DNA from: Opisthorchis felineus
Taxonomy: Eukaryota > Platyhelminthes > Trematoda > Opisthorchiida > Opisthorchiidae
Direction of reading: 5' to 3'
NCBI GenBank assembly: GCA_004794785.1
Contig: SJOL01004570.1
Location: 144,385 to 208,384, forward strand
Length of the DNA stretch: 64,000 bases
Each line of letters starts with the position of its first letter. Position 1 is the first letter of the stretch. Below the pieces are notes generated by a model. It searched no databases. It was not told where the DNA came from and worked only from the letters and a program-made list of their open reading frames with translations. The position numbers and the translations under genes were made by a program. Of the stretch, positions 35,701-47,056 are shown in pieces.

Positions 35701-37527
35701 GTGATAATTCTAGGTAGTGGATAGACTTGTCTTTAGGCTGGAGGGGAACGGATCACGTCCACGGACGATATACAAGCCTTCAGATCTACACTCGGGCTCA
35801 TCAGGTATGAGAAATCATCGGATGAGGGAAGTCATTACGTTGCCCATGGCGCTTTTGATTGTATGTTTTGCAGTAGCCCCTACTGAGGTCACTTGGGGGT
35901 CAGTGTGTTCGAGTTTACCCTTCCTTACAGGTCTGAAATACTCACATAGAGTGTGCATTCTTGAAGATACCAGGAGGAACTGACTGACAAAATAGACTTC
36001 AGTCACCTAATGTTCTCTTGACAACCGGTTATCACTGGGTCATTTCCAGGTCTAATTTGCTAAAAAATTTATGGCTGATGTTTACTGTCTCTTGAATCTC
36101 AACTCTCATACCCTATCAGCATCGACAAGTAAACCGGTAATATGTCATCCCCTCACCCCATTAGTTTGAGGTTGAGCTTGGTACAGAACCGACACTGTCA
36201 CTCTCCCAAACCGGAATAACATGTTCGGGGGCAAACCAAAAGTACGGAAATTTTGCTTTTCTCACTTAACAAACCACTTGGTAAATGGACGCTTAACAAA
36301 GTGGCTCTATCGAAAACGGTGGCAAGAAATAAAAGCTGAACCGCAACCTGGGAGAAGCGACTGTCATTCGAGAAGGCGTTTAAAATCCGCTGTGCCTTGT
36401 GCAAAGATAACTTTAGTCCAAACTTGCAGTATCTGGTTACTTAATTTTGCTGTTATTGGCGTAGCTAATATGGTAAACTGCACAAAAGTTTAACTTCTTT
36501 TCAAATGACCGATGATACCGCTGAAAGGAAAATGTCGGATGACGTTCGCCGCTTCAGCTAAATCAGAGCCGTAAAGTTTTCAGTACCCCCAAAAATGGAT
36601 ATGTTATGCTGCCCCACTTAGACGACGAGTGAATGGAGGTTGAACGAAGCTTCCCAGGATTGTGTGGCTTTCTAGACTAAGATGAGTGACGTACGTCCCA
36701 GTCACCATGAATTCACACATTGTTAACTTGAAAGGATAACCACCATTTAATAGACAAATCTATAATTTATTTAAAATAGGTCCCCATTATCTGTTACTAA
36801 GTTTCACACTAGATTTCCGTCGCTTTCGGAATCTAGATGAACTACCCGAGCGGTATTGATGGGTTGTGTTTAGAAACATTGTTGCAACATTCAAAAATAT
36901 ACTGTGAATTCTGCTTTTCGTCCGTGGGGCGCTCTAAATTCAGTCCTATTGTAGCCAAAATCACTGAACCTATGGATGCGTGTTAGCAACAACTTGCAAA
37001 CTAGAGTTTGCGCCCTTTCAAGTTTAGTTTACCGGTCGTTGTTCAGGAACTACCGAGTTTGCAGTAAGAAAACTACTTCGGTCTAGAGGGTAGTAAATTA
37101 CCCAGTTTTCCAAGTAGCACCGGGTAACCGATTTTGTTCAAAAAGCCAGTAAGTCACATTCATTGTTCACATTCAACTGCAGTTTTGTCGCCAGGTACCT
37201 GACTGAGAATCGTGCGCAAATCTGACCCGGTTTCTTGAAATTTCCTAAGAAATTCCGGATGTGGACCGGGATTTCTTGGACTCTATTGGCAGCAAACTGG
37301 GTTTTAATTACAAAGACCAGATGCAACCATGACAAAGTAAATAGGCAACTTTCGTGGGGAAGATCACAGTCAATTGTGGGCTACCCGATAGTTCATAGTA
37401 TAAGTTTTCGATACTTTGACGCCAACTGGGCTCGAATTGGCATATTACAGGCTGAAAATATGCCTCTTCATTTTTAGAACATAGCTGACTATCTAGTTGC
37501 GTAAAGCGACGAAAATCTTTAAAGAAA
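32766..37527. other. No firm gene; several possible exons
   Basis: A good acceptor (AAATTTTATTTCAG) at 34138 precedes 81 open codons ending in TGA at 34382, with FEEKIKPKWLQEMSLTEW; it may be a terminal exon but no poly(A) signal lies close. On the minus strand 33497-33536 has a strong acceptor and a GTGAGT donor around 13 open codons. At 35761-35810 a TCATCAG string lacks the rest of a hammerhead. No other structure is recognised. Confidence 0.3.
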
Positions 37528-37890
37528 ATGAAGACGAATTCAAGGAGGCTTTTAAGCAATCCATTTACTGACAACAATGTTTGCATTTTTGTACACAACT
37601 TTCTATGTTTGGACTGTTCGACTGACAAAGTGAATCTAAAGCCGGTTTTCTATTCGCTCATATACCAACTTCTGTTCGTGACCGAGCAACTTGGATTAGT
37701 TTTGCGTGGAGACAACAGCGCGCTGATGAGCACGCATTTGGGTCAGATGATCGTTGCTGACAGCGACTGCGATGCATTCGAGTTAGAGGAACTCATCTAT
37801 TTTTTAAATACTTTGGGTGCGAAGTTTTTGTACTTTATTAGTATACTGAGATTAGTTGATGGATGTAAATACATCGCACCAAGCGTGTGA
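37528..37890 (+). CDS. Candidate single-exon or terminal-exon protein, 120 residues
   Basis: This 120-codon frame ends in TGA and is followed 96 bp later by a clean AATAAA (37986-37991). The product has a hydrophobic stretch PVFYSLIYQLLFVTEQLG, an ALMSTHLGQMIVADSD segment and an acidic helix FELEELIYFLNTLG. It looks like a folded helical domain rather than translated repeat, but I do not recognise the family. No good acceptor precedes the ATG, so it may be a whole small gene. The upstream ATG context (GAAA before ATG) is acceptable. Chance openness at this length is possible. Confidence 0.35.
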   Translation: MKTNSRRLLSNPFTDNNVCIFVHNFLCLDCSTDKVNLKPVFYSLIYQLLFVTEQLGLVLRGDNSALMSTHLGQMIVADSDCDAFELEELIYFLNTLGAKFLYFISILRLVDGCKYIAPSV

Positions 37891-37985
37891 GCACCGCTCA
37901 CTGTAGGGCTATGACGTGCAAGAGCGCACGAAGGAGCTACTTATAGCCAATAATCAGCCAATCATTTGGCATTTCTGATTCATTC

Positions 37986-37991
37986 AATAAA
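37986..37991 (+). terminator. Poly(A) signal
   Basis: AATAAA located 96 bp after the stop of the 37528-37890 frame. Confidence 0.35.
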
Positions 37992-39053
37992 ACCTTTAGG
38001 AAAAACATCAAACGAACTCAGAACTCCTCTTCAGAATCGGACGTAAAGATGGTGACAAAAAGCTCATAACATGCTTCCGCACTTTGTAACAATGGAGAAG
38101 TAGCACATCAGTTCACGTAAACGGACTAGTGTAAAAACAGACAACATATCACAGCATGCAACCATCGGATTAACGTTCTGTCCATTAGGAAGAAAGAAAC
38201 AGAGATCATGATAAATGTTATGCAGACTAATCACTCAGAATGATGTACAAAACACGTCGCCTACAAGGTATCTGAACGGTTTTGAGCAGTAACTAAATGC
38301 AAATCAAAGTAAACTGGAAACTTCTTTCCCAAGGTTATCCTCAGTTCCACAATTTCAGTCTGCGTTAAAAAAGGAGCTAGAAATCATACTATCTTTTGAC
38401 AAAGTAAACAAATCCTCGACCTTGTGGAAAAAACGGTTCACCCTTATATGTCATCTCTTAAGGTCAGCAAGAAGGAACCTACTGCTCAAGCTATCACGGC
38501 CGCCACCAAGTGCAAGCAAGTAACACCCTTAAACTCTTGCCACAAATCTTTATTCAAATTTCCAATATAAATTCCCAATTGATATTAGGTGGATTGCAAG
38601 ACTCAGCTCGATGGGTTACCTTGAGACAAATAAACTAATTTTGTGATAATGCTATTAACACTGAGAGATCACTACAACTTTATTGAAACTTGTCGGGGTT
38701 TTGGTTTTTATGATGATAAGAAGCACCGATGTTGCGCTTCTGACAAACGGCTCTAGATACCAGAATTTAGTAGGCCAGCAATTTGAAATAATACAGAACT
38801 AAATCGGCTTATAAGTAGTATGCTATAATTAACAAAATTCGTTGGTTGGGCTCATCTAATTAGCCGTATAGAAGTAAAACGTAATAAGTATTATGTTTCA
38901 GCAACCTCCTAACCTTACAATACATCAAGAAATAAAAATGTAAAAGATTGAATCAAAATAACCAATTATGGTTTTATCAAATTTACCCGTTTCTTTTGTT
39001 TGTGAATACCAAATGGCATAACTTGTCAGTCAGTGAATGATGGTAGCGTGAGA
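37992..39053. other. No supported gene
   Basis: A minus-strand stretch at about 38553-38616 follows a good acceptor and ends in TGA overlapping AATAAA, like the small secreted genes, but I found no signal-peptide exon in matching phase. Otherwise nothing is recognised. Confidence 0.4.
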
Positions 39054-39165
39054 AGAGATTTCGCCCTGTCTATGCTGAAAAACCGACCAGCGCTGTACAG
39101 CTGTTTCATTCGTATTGGAGAGCACCAGCGGTGCTCATGTCATAAAACTCAGAGAGCCGATCAAT
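39054..39165 (-). mobile_element. Family C SINE, partial copy in inverse orientation
   Basis: On the minus strand the order is CTCTGAGTTTTATGACATGAG (compare the 39309 region), then a hammerhead relic, then a tail TTTTTCAGCATAGAC matching that of the 15093 copy. Box B is eroded and box A is not visible. It lies head-to-head with the plus copy at 39248, about 85 bp away. Confidence 0.6.
39090..39134 (-). ncRNA. Hammerhead relic of family C, inverse copy
   Basis: Stem I is GCACCG with CAGCGC (four of six pairs). The first core strand is CTGGTGC instead of CTGATGA. Stem II is TCTCC-AATAC-GAAT. GAAAC, the palindromic loop AGCT, and GTA before stem I are intact. Core mutations at A6 and A9 make it inactive. 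GAGCACC and GGTGCTC within it make a separate 7-bp hairpin. Confidence 0.55.
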
Positions 39166-39247
39166 ACGTTATCACGTGATAAAGTGTGTGTGGTTGAAGG
39201 TTGGAAAGTGCTATATCTTATCTAACTGAGAGCTAATCATATCGCTG

Positions 39248-39450
39248 TTCAGCCGCACATGGCCAAACGGTTAAGTGTTCAGCCATTGATCAGGAGTTAC
39301 GGTTTCGAAACTCTGAGTTTTGTGAGGTGGACCCTGCTGATAATTCCCAATAAGAATGAAACGGCTGCACAGTGCTTCTCGAATTTTGAGCACAGATTAG
39401 TCTCACTGAAACAAGGGAATTTCAAATTAAAATTGGTTGTTGTTCACTGA
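39248..39450 (+). mobile_element. Family C SINE: pol III boxes plus hammerhead, copy 2
   Basis: Box A TGGCCAAACGG at 39260-39270 matches consensus exactly. Box B GGTTTCGAAACTC is at 39301-39313. A hammerhead relic is at 39331-39375 and the tail contains GAGCACAGATTAGTCTCACTG, matching the 54575-54735 copy. The boxes are better preserved than the ribozyme. Confidence 0.65.
39331..39375 (+). ncRNA. Hammerhead relic of family C, copy 2
   Basis: The first core strand is CTGATAA (G8 mutated), stem II is TTCC-loop-GAAT, then GAAACGGCTGCA with palindrome-like loop GGCT and U16.1 mutated to C. CAGTGC pairs partly with ACCCTG as stem I. It is recognisable but inactive. Confidence 0.55.
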
Positions 39451-39961
39451 AGTCCAACCAGGGTACTCACTGGAATTGCTGCTTTATGTAAAGGTGCTTA
39501 GTTCAAGCACCTTTTACACCCAGTTGACTTTTTTCTTCTTGCATGTTGTGGTTTGAAGCTTTCAATTTTATTCAACTATCAAGAAGGATCTGCTTTGCAT
39601 GAAACAGGCGAACCAGCACGTTTGTGCGAGTTCTCATAGCTAGCTGCCATTATCGCGCCTTAGTACTTACCACTGAAGAAAATTGCTGACATCTGAGTTT
39701 TTATAGTAGCGCCGTCTAGTAGCATTAAACTCACCTCTACATTTCGGCTCGAGAAAAGTCTTGAGACAACAACGCAAAAGGGACCATGACAAGCCCAAGG
39801 GATCATCCTGATTTTCGAATTTGGCGAAGTCTATAGTCGTATAGAAGTAGTTTCACTTCACAATCAAAGTATCATTGATAAGCTGTGACGTTTATCTGCT
39901 GTATTAAGTGGGTATTTGGTTCTCTGCCGCGACAATGTTATTATTTGTGCGTTCCCTACAG
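39451..39961. other. No firm gene
   Basis: On the minus strand two very short open stretches at about 39737-39761 and 39680-39701 have GTGAGT and GTAAGT donors and would join in phase across a 35-42 bp intron. They are too short to support a gene. Confidence 0.25.
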
Positions 39962-40106
39962 GTTGTATGACAGCTCGAAACAACACAGACCCGGCATCAT
40001 CACACCACCGGTAGTTGTCAGGAGGCAGCAAGCTAAAGACGTAAACAAAGGACACATTCCAGCGATTGGGAGATCAAGATCCTGCAGCCTGCTGCTAGTA
40101 ACATAA
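39962..40106 (+). CDS. Candidate terminal exon, function unknown
   Basis: A strong acceptor (TTATTTGTGCGTTCCCTACAG) precedes one base and 47 open codons ending in TAA. The product is basic: LYDSSKQHRPGI, TPPVVVRRQQAKDVNKG, then a C-terminal SRSCSLLLVT. No domain is recognised, no poly(A) signal is close, and no upstream exon in matching phase was found. Confidence 0.3.
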
Positions 40107-42854
40107 CTTGATGATTTTTCGAAATCCGTTCCATCGTTCGTTTCGATGGAGTTAGTATTCACTATCAGGTGCCAAACTTGCCCCTTGTTTAACGTATTCG
40201 TCATTGAGATAGAAATATCCATCATCGGTATCGGAATATACTAACATGTCAACCAAAACTGTTGAACGTTTTTTCAACCTTTTGTCTTGCTGTTAGTTAT
40301 TCAGTTGAGGTTCAAGCTATTCAGTGAAAAACAACATCCTACCGACCTAGGAGAAAATCGATCTCTCGGACTTTAATCACCGGTCGTTGGACTGTTGCTG
40401 ACTTTATCCCGTTAAGTTCTCCCTGTTTCAAACTCTCCTGGGAGAACTGCACAAGCAAGATTCCTGGTTGATTGGGTTTTGTCATGTTTTTTTTAAAGTG
40501 GTTTGCTGCGTCTTTCTGTTTATCTCGCCTTATGTCAGTTTTAGCATCCGGCTTTGATTGGTAAAATACTGTGTTTCCATAGAGCACCCAGAGTAGGACT
40601 GCGCCACATTTGTTCGTCATACAACATCAGATAACATCAGCAACCAAATCCTCTGGAGCTCTGATTCTTCTTCGCATGAATTTTCGTATTTAAATTACGA
40701 ATGTGAATAAGTGTTAGCTCATTTGCTTTTAGTCCTGATATGTGTTTAAAGTAAATAATGCCAACTATTCAAGCGGCTTCATTGTTTGAAATGCCATCAT
40801 ACCGCTAACAGCCTTATCAAGCTCACTGCATTCTTTGGAAATTAGCGACAGATAATATCATAGTTCTTTTAACGCAACAAGGTTGTCAGGACCCAGTTAG
40901 GCGTAGGCGCTCAAAATGGACCCTGAAAACTGTGAATACAAAACTGTATCATTTCACCCTGACTAGGCTACCAGAAAGTTTCCGCACATTACAGCAAATC
41001 TTTGGGCTTGGTGTGATTTCGCGTAAACCACAGTATCTGGTTGGTTGCTATCCCAAGGCTTTACTAACCAGTAGACACTAGAATAGAGTTACTGTCAAAA
41101 TGACTTAATCCAGTGCCGAGTGCGTATCAAGTTAGGGCAGTGAAGAATAATCATCACACGAGAATTTCGATTTGCTCGCATTCTAATTTATGTAGTGAGA
41201 AATTATTCTAAAGCCAAAAAATCGAGGCAAAAAACACATTACGCCAAAATCATAAGCGCGGTTGTTTACACAACAACGATTCCACAACATCTGACAGACC
41301 TTGAAAAACTATTTTTTTTGTCTGCATGAAAACTTGTCATATTGTTAGTTAATGATCTAAACGAAAACCATCAACCTGGAGGACAAGAAGACGTTCTGTG
41401 ACCAGTGCACTGCCCGTCGTGGTGTTCTGGATCAGTACTGACCATAAACATGCATTTCTGCAGTACCGAATTTTGAGCCCCATCTGGTCTGTTGCGGTTT
41501 TGGTCAAGCTTTTCATTTTGGATCAAAAATAGCCTTAAGTGAATACGTCCGGCCGTGAAAAACTAATATATTTTCTCCATCAGTTAAACAAAAAGGTCGG
41601 AATAGATCGCCTAAAAATAACCCCAAACCACAGCTTGCGGCAAAATTTCAAGGTGAACTTTTACATCCGAAGGTCGACCGTAACTAAGCAAAGCTGTTAT
41701 TTTTACTGTTTCTAAGGGCACCTTATTATGTGGTTTGCTATTTACTGTACAGAACACAGTGATCACTAGTCGGTGAAAAGTCTGCAATGCAGTGGAGGAA
41801 GTTTAGACAAGTGGCGATATAAATACTGAGCCCGCTTTCCGTAAAACAAAATAAAATGAGACCCCATTCTTCATTCTCAACACATGTATGTATGTGAGAA
41901 CACCTGTACAGTCTGCTTTTGCGACATGCTGCTTGTCTTATTACGTTCCATAGAAGGACAGTCCTTTCATCTTCTTGGCCTTTTCTATCATTTTATTCTG
42001 AAAAATAATCAGTCAAGGAGGCTGAGAACTAAACAACACTCAGCTCGGGGAAAGCATGCTATTCAATGGAAACCCGGTTGCGGAGCTGTCAATCTGTGGT
42101 TGATTTTCAGTTTCAGCCCACTGTCAGGTTCCATTTGAAAAATAGGCTGTCAAGTTCCTTCGCCAGTTTTTGTGTGCACTCCTTTGATTGCTAGTGCTGG
42201 GCAACATATTTTAGTCCTACGACAAGGCGTTCATCGTAGAGAATACAAGAACACAATATGATATCCTCAAGAGCAAGTCGGAGGAAACTTTGCTCAAGCA
42301 CAGTCCCGCCAAATCTGACCAAAACCTATCATGTCATACATAAGGAGCGTGCATTTTAATTTATATACTGAGTGTTTCTGAACCTACCAAGACTGACAAG
42401 ACTCCGACAACCAGGGAATTCAAAGACCATCGGAATCCGGCCACCTGACTCACAACATTGTGCTCAAAAAGAAACACAATCTACAAACCACATTTGGCCT
42501 ACGGACAACCCCCTCCCACGAACGCGTTCCACAACAATATAATTCATTTCACCCCGTGACACACTGAACCCTTCTTCCCCTTTCCTTCTCCTTCCTACAC
42601 GTATGTACTTAGGAACTTGTCCCATTTTTCATGTGATTTCTGTTGAGTATTATAAAACTTGCGATTTCGTAATCAAGAGAACCAGTTGCAGAAATAAGTT
42701 TCGTTCACTACCTTCGTTTTCACCATGTATTCTGATCATTTACAGTATGGCCAACACATAAAATGCAAATAGAAGTTTTGGATCACTTTGAGTGTATTTT
42801 TTTAAAGCAGAGGTTGACTGGTAGATTCGACGATCTCACTCTCCCAATACTTAC
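40107..42854. other. No supported gene
   Basis: Unrecognised sequence with short frames only. The frame at 41884-42138 starts with a cysteine-rich stretch and includes MLLVLLRSIEG, but it has no splice or family support. Confidence 0.4.
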
Positions 42855-42936
42855 GTCCGTATCGTCGTGCCACTAAGAGTATGAGATTTACTCAAACACT
42901 TGAAACGACAGCAACCACGGTCTAGTCTGTAAATTT
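42855..42936 (-). CDS. Candidate cysteine-containing exon
   Basis: On the minus strand a good acceptor (CATTTTCATGCTTTTCGACAG) precedes 82 bases open in one frame, ending at CGGAC|GTAAGT. The residues read IYRLDRGCCRFKCLSKSHTL, then SGTTIR, with three cysteines in six positions, as in small disulphide-rich domains. No neighbouring exon was found. Confidence 0.28.
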
Positions 42937-43300
42937 CTGTCGAAAAGCATGAAAATGTAGTCGTACAGTGAAAGAAAATGGAGTATGAAAAAGAGCATCA
43001 TTTCTTCAAAAGTTGAATGCGCTATTGTGAGAAATTCCACCGAGAAACGATAAAGTTATGTTTGTAGAGTAGTCTGACGACCCTTGACGTCGAATTCGTT
43101 TCGGTTCATGTGGCGTCGACATCTGAAACAGTCCAGCAAGCAGAAGAAATATGAACGCTGTGATCTAAGGAGAGTTTGAGAGAAGAAAAAAGTTGTGCCA
43201 GTCCCAATGCGGTGTAATCAATGCTATTCTTGAGTGCATCGGACATAAGCAACTCTAAAGAATGTTTCCGGATGGCCGTATTAAATAAGTGAATTACTAT
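42937..43300. other. No supported gene
   Basis: Nothing recognised. Confidence 0.5.
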
Positions 43301-43624
43301 AGACGTAATACACTACTCGTAAGGTTGCTGAAAATTCTTCAACAGCCCATGACCGCTTTCGCTATTCTTTGGCTTCATCAGGTAGGCGCAGTCCCCGAGT
43401 TTCTGTCAACCTTACGTTCTACTTGAACCCAAATTGCACGAAATTAGCTAAATACACTCATTTGCAAACAAATTTGGTTTTGCGGGAGACTCACTTGGAA
43501 CCCAGCTAAATCTCTCGTTAATGGTGTTTTTAAGCAACTGAGTGTGCTGTACCAGGCCGCCTCATGTTTCAGTCGGTATGCTATTCGAGATACCGCGATA
43601 CATGCATAGACGTAATACACTACT
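43301..43624. repeat. Family A repeat, one complete 307-bp unit
   Basis: AGACGTAATACACTACT at 43301 recurs at 43608, bounding one unit of 307 bp. The order inside is AAGGTTGCTGAAAA, the ribozyme block, GTTTCTGTCAACCTTACG, GAACCCAAATTGCACG, ACACTCATTTGC, GGGAGACTCACTTGGAACCC, GCCGCCTCATGTTTCAG, then TATTCGAGATACCGCGATAC. The unit size and embedded hammerhead match the layout of small retrozyme-type tandem repeats. No open frame is conserved between copies. Confidence 0.85.
43345..43387 (-). ncRNA. Hammerhead-like motif, family A
   Basis: On the minus strand: GCCTAC, intact CTGATGA, a degenerate stem II (one extra A, then GC/GC), intact GAAA, GCGGTC in place of ACCGGTC, then ATGGGC as distal stem I. 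Both core strands are intact, but stem II is weak. Confidence 0.5.
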
Positions 43625-45823
43625 AGTTTTTGGGCTTACACTAGTCTAAATTTGGGCTTCATTTTGACCATGGGAATTTGGACCCATGTGTCGAGGAACA
43701 AGTAGATAGCAAGCCTTCATATAAGTGCAGTACTGTCCAGCTACTTCATACTTACATCCTTATTCTTGGGTTGGGTATACTGGACTGTATGAAACTATTG
43801 AATCGCACCAGTAATGGTCCCATACTCCTTCTTGCATGGACAGAAAGTGTTCACGTTTGAGGCAAGTTGGGAACATTTCGATTTACCGGACGAGGAACTA
43901 GTGGGGTATTATTTCACATGGTCTTTCAGCGGCAGTTACTGCCATTGATCTTGATCGACAGAGACGTAGAAACATGTATCTACACCTGACCCACAAACTG
44001 GTTTCAAAGAAGAGCACTGAAAAGGCACTAAAAAGCACTAAAACAGCACCGGAAGAACCAAGGCTTTGGTCTTTCAAGAACTGAAAGATCAAGGGTAAAT
44101 ATAAGTAGGGGATATTGATCGTGTAATTGTATCTTTGAGGAGAAGCAGTCCTGAGGGAACAAAAATGGTCATCACCACACAACGGCAGACATCGCTCTGC
44201 TACGAATGGAACACTCATTGCAGTCGACCTTGCAGATATGTTTGTGCTTTATACTCCCATTAAAATTACACAGAGGAAGATCACCATCTCATCATAGCCG
44301 TAGAACCTATACTTTATATAGGGTCCAAAGAGTTGTTTGCTTTCGATCGGCAGAGTTTGGCGCACCTTCTCAAGTGCCAATAACATGAAAAATATGAGAT
44401 GGATTGGGCTATTACGTAGAAGACAAGATTTGAGCTACTGCCAAACTGTATGCGTCAAGATAACGTTAAGTAACTGAATACGGCCGTGAAAGAAGGACAA
44501 CTTTTAAAGATAATCTTGATGTTCTCATTTTTTCAATAATCCGTAGATGTGATCGTTACATGAATGCTAACCATTTTCGGTCAACTAGCGGCCAAGATGA
44601 ATTTGACATTCAGTACGATTATGTAATTTTAGAGCGATCGTTTTATTTTTTCTTTGTAATTATCATTGAAGCAATAATAAGACAAACGCACGTATTTCTG
44701 TTGTTTGCTTTCCACAAAATGTCAATCGTCTGAGAGTAGAATTACGACTGTACCGGATCTCCTATGGTGCGGAATTTTCTGGCTTCCAAGTCAGATATAT
44801 TGTTCAGATTGGCGAGCACTCCATAATTTTGCGGTGCTTGGAGGACGCATGAAGTTCAGAATTTACTATGATACAGTGATATAATACAGGTTTGAAAACT
44901 GTACAGTCTCAGACTTTTTCATAGCTGAACAGGTTTGCTCGTATCAACAGTAAGTATTGGTTGAATTTTCTACCTATTCTTAACTTCACACAACTTCAAA
45001 ACCCAGTGTTGCCAATGTCACCATTAGTTTTCTCCTCAGCCACTTTAAAAAATCTCCAGTTTTGTTATTATTGGTAGTTATATTCCTTTAGTGTTTACCG
45101 AAACAGTTATTTCATGCGTGCGCCCTACTTGAGGATGCTTAAGAATCCCTCCAGTGAGTAGGAGACTCTCTCACCTGGGTAGTCCAAAGTGAAGCATCGT
45201 GAAACCAAAGTGATAAAATTACACGGTGATATGAAATCAAAACTAACGAGCCTATGGCTCTGTCACAACATCGATGTTGTGCCTGCAGACTTTCCTGGAT
45301 GTCATCAAGCACATGCGATACTGCTGCATAATCGTCCTCCCGATTTCCACTGCCTTTAAAGTACAACCAAGTGGATGCCCAGCTAAATTTGATTTTCCCG
45401 CAAAAGATTGTGATCCAAATTTTGCTCCCGTCTACCGTTCTAGACCTTATTGGAAACCCAATGCGAAGTACGCACACCAACTATGAACCTAATGAGCACT
45501 GAGGGCTCATGTTTCTTTGTAACTTAAGGCAAGATTAGTTCTCAAGCGAACCTCACCGGAGTTTGTACAAAGTAGCCTATTCGGTTGCATAATCAGAAGT
45601 GACAGAAGTCATTTAGACCCATCTGTGCTAATTGCGTGCTCAAAGACCCTTGCGATGATTCAGAGCTGATTGTCTGAGCAATGCATGGGTGCGATACATT
45701 TTCTTCTGGGAGAAGCCGTGCTTTCATAAACTCTAAATATCCATTATTCATAAGCGGTCCGGAGAAGCCAATGCGTATCTGTTGTTTTGGTTGAATGAAT
45801 CCGTAAACACCTGACTCATCAAC
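43625..45823. other. No firm gene
   Basis: The plus frame at 45274-45486 includes MRYCCIIVLPISTAFK followed by a cysteine-containing tail, reminiscent of a short secreted protein, but no splice or poly(A) signal supports it. A 25-nt stretch at 44925-44949 lies between a good acceptor and a GTAAGT donor. A 45-nt open stretch at 45824-45868 ends at a strong ACAG|GTGAGT donor. None is chained. Confidence 0.3.
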
Positions 45824-45916
45824 TCAGGTCGAGTGGAAAATTGATGGATACCAATAGCACGTTGACAGGTGAGTGAAGGGGACCTCACGATCTGTAACGT
45901 GAAAGGAAGGAAAACG

Positions 45917-45922
45917 TTTATT
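45917..45922 (-). terminator. Poly(A) signal overlapping the stop codon
   Basis: CAATAAAC on the minus strand: the TAA stop of the 45918-46461 gene is part of AATAAA. Confidence 0.45.
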
Positions 45923-46461
45923 GCGCAAAAATAAGTTCTCTTGCAAGAGAAGGAAGACTCTGGTCAAACTGCTTCCGAATAGCAGTATACTGGTGGCTAA
46001 ACAAGGAATGGGCACAGTGCGCCTTCCGTATAACAAGCAGGCGAGTCCTTCAAAAAGCAATGTTTCGTACTCCCGAATTTTTTTACAGCAGAAATTCTCC
46101 AGTAATCTGATTTCTGATTTTTCATTGTTTACGAAAATTGACCCACCACAACCGGGACGACTTTAGTATCTACATTGATCAGACAGAAGAACAGCAGTTG
46201 AACACAGATGGTCGAAATTACAGATTTTATCAACAATACTTTAGTCAAGGCAAGAAAAGGAATGCTTTTTGTAACCGTAGTCGAATTTTCAAAATACACT
46301 TTTACGACGGTGACACAGACAAATGAGAAATCACTTCAAAGTGCCTTGAAAAACAGTCACCTGTAACACCCATCATTAAACGCGTTCACAGCAGGCGAGG
46401 TGCAATACAATTGGAGTAACAAGAAAATGAGGGTTACCATCAAATCACAGCAAATGGACAT
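45918..46461 (-). CDS. Small secreted protein, two exons, 59 residues
   Basis: On the minus strand, exon 1 (46461-46361) starts at CAAAATG and encodes MSICCDL, a hydrophobic core MVTLIFLLLQLYC and TSPAVNA, a good signal peptide with likely cleavage before FNDG. It ends at TTACAG|GTGACT. A 364-bp intron ends CCCATTCCTTGTTTAG at 45997. Exon 2 (45996-45918) joins in phase and encodes HQYTAIRKQFDQSLPSLARE, then LIFAQ and TAA. AATAAA (45922-45917) overlaps the stop, as in the 7852 gene. The mature peptide would be about 32 residues with one cysteine and an amphipathic helix. An upstream in-frame ATG at 46797 would bury the signal peptide and is less likely. No family is recognised. Confidence 0.5.
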
Positions 46462-47056
46462 TTTGGCTTGTGAAATTTCTACTTCAAGCGAATGCATGAG
46501 ATGGGCTTGGTTGTAGCAAGTGGCTGGTTGAGAAGGTCGAAAACAGTCGGGAGTATCTTCTGGGGTAAACCTCGAAGATACATCAAAATTTTTGCCAACT
46601 GCGAACTCAACTGAGTTATTCCTCGGAATTCTACTGCCTACAGAACGTCGTTTTAACAACTTGACAATAAAACAGTAGTTTTTCTCAGGGAGTTTCGGGA
46701 AAAGGACAGAGGAACATTGGATCCCCAGGGGAATGCAAGTAGCAACACACCTACGGATAAGATAGAGAGGAACAGAAAGTTTCCTTGGTCTCAGCATAAA
46801 AACCTAGATATCAAACTTTAGTGCGGTCTACTTGGATAAGGGTAGGAAAACCAGGGTTACCTGATATTACTCCAATGTTTCTGGACAGTTCAGGTGAGAG
46901 GAACTTTAGAAACAGTGAGGGCTTGGTGACTTCTAAGCAGGCCGATGGAAACGGAGAGTGACCCCACATCAGAGAAAAAGTAACGCTTTTGCCTTTCTGG
47001 AGATGGCTGAACTGCAAAATTCACTTATTACGAGTTTTGCTGTGGGTTCAATTCAG
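46462..47056. other. No firm gene
   Basis: Long frames at 46357-46797 (-) and 46811-47017 (-) are not supported as such. The plus strand is open upstream of the 47057 exon back to about 46963 in the same frame, so that exon could begin earlier. Confidence 0.3.

Noticed and set aside
35785..35810. TCATCAG next to GGGC, resembling a minus-strand hammerhead core
   Set aside because: No GAAA strand follows a stem II, and the flanks do not match families A, B or C.
38553..38616. Minus-strand terminal-exon-like stretch with TGA overlapping AATAAA
   Set aside because: It resembles the small secreted genes, but no leader exon in matching phase was found upstream.
45274..45486. Single-exon secreted protein starting MRYCCIIVLPISTA
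   Set aside because: The leader is short, no promoter or poly(A) signal is close, and the antisense frame is longer.
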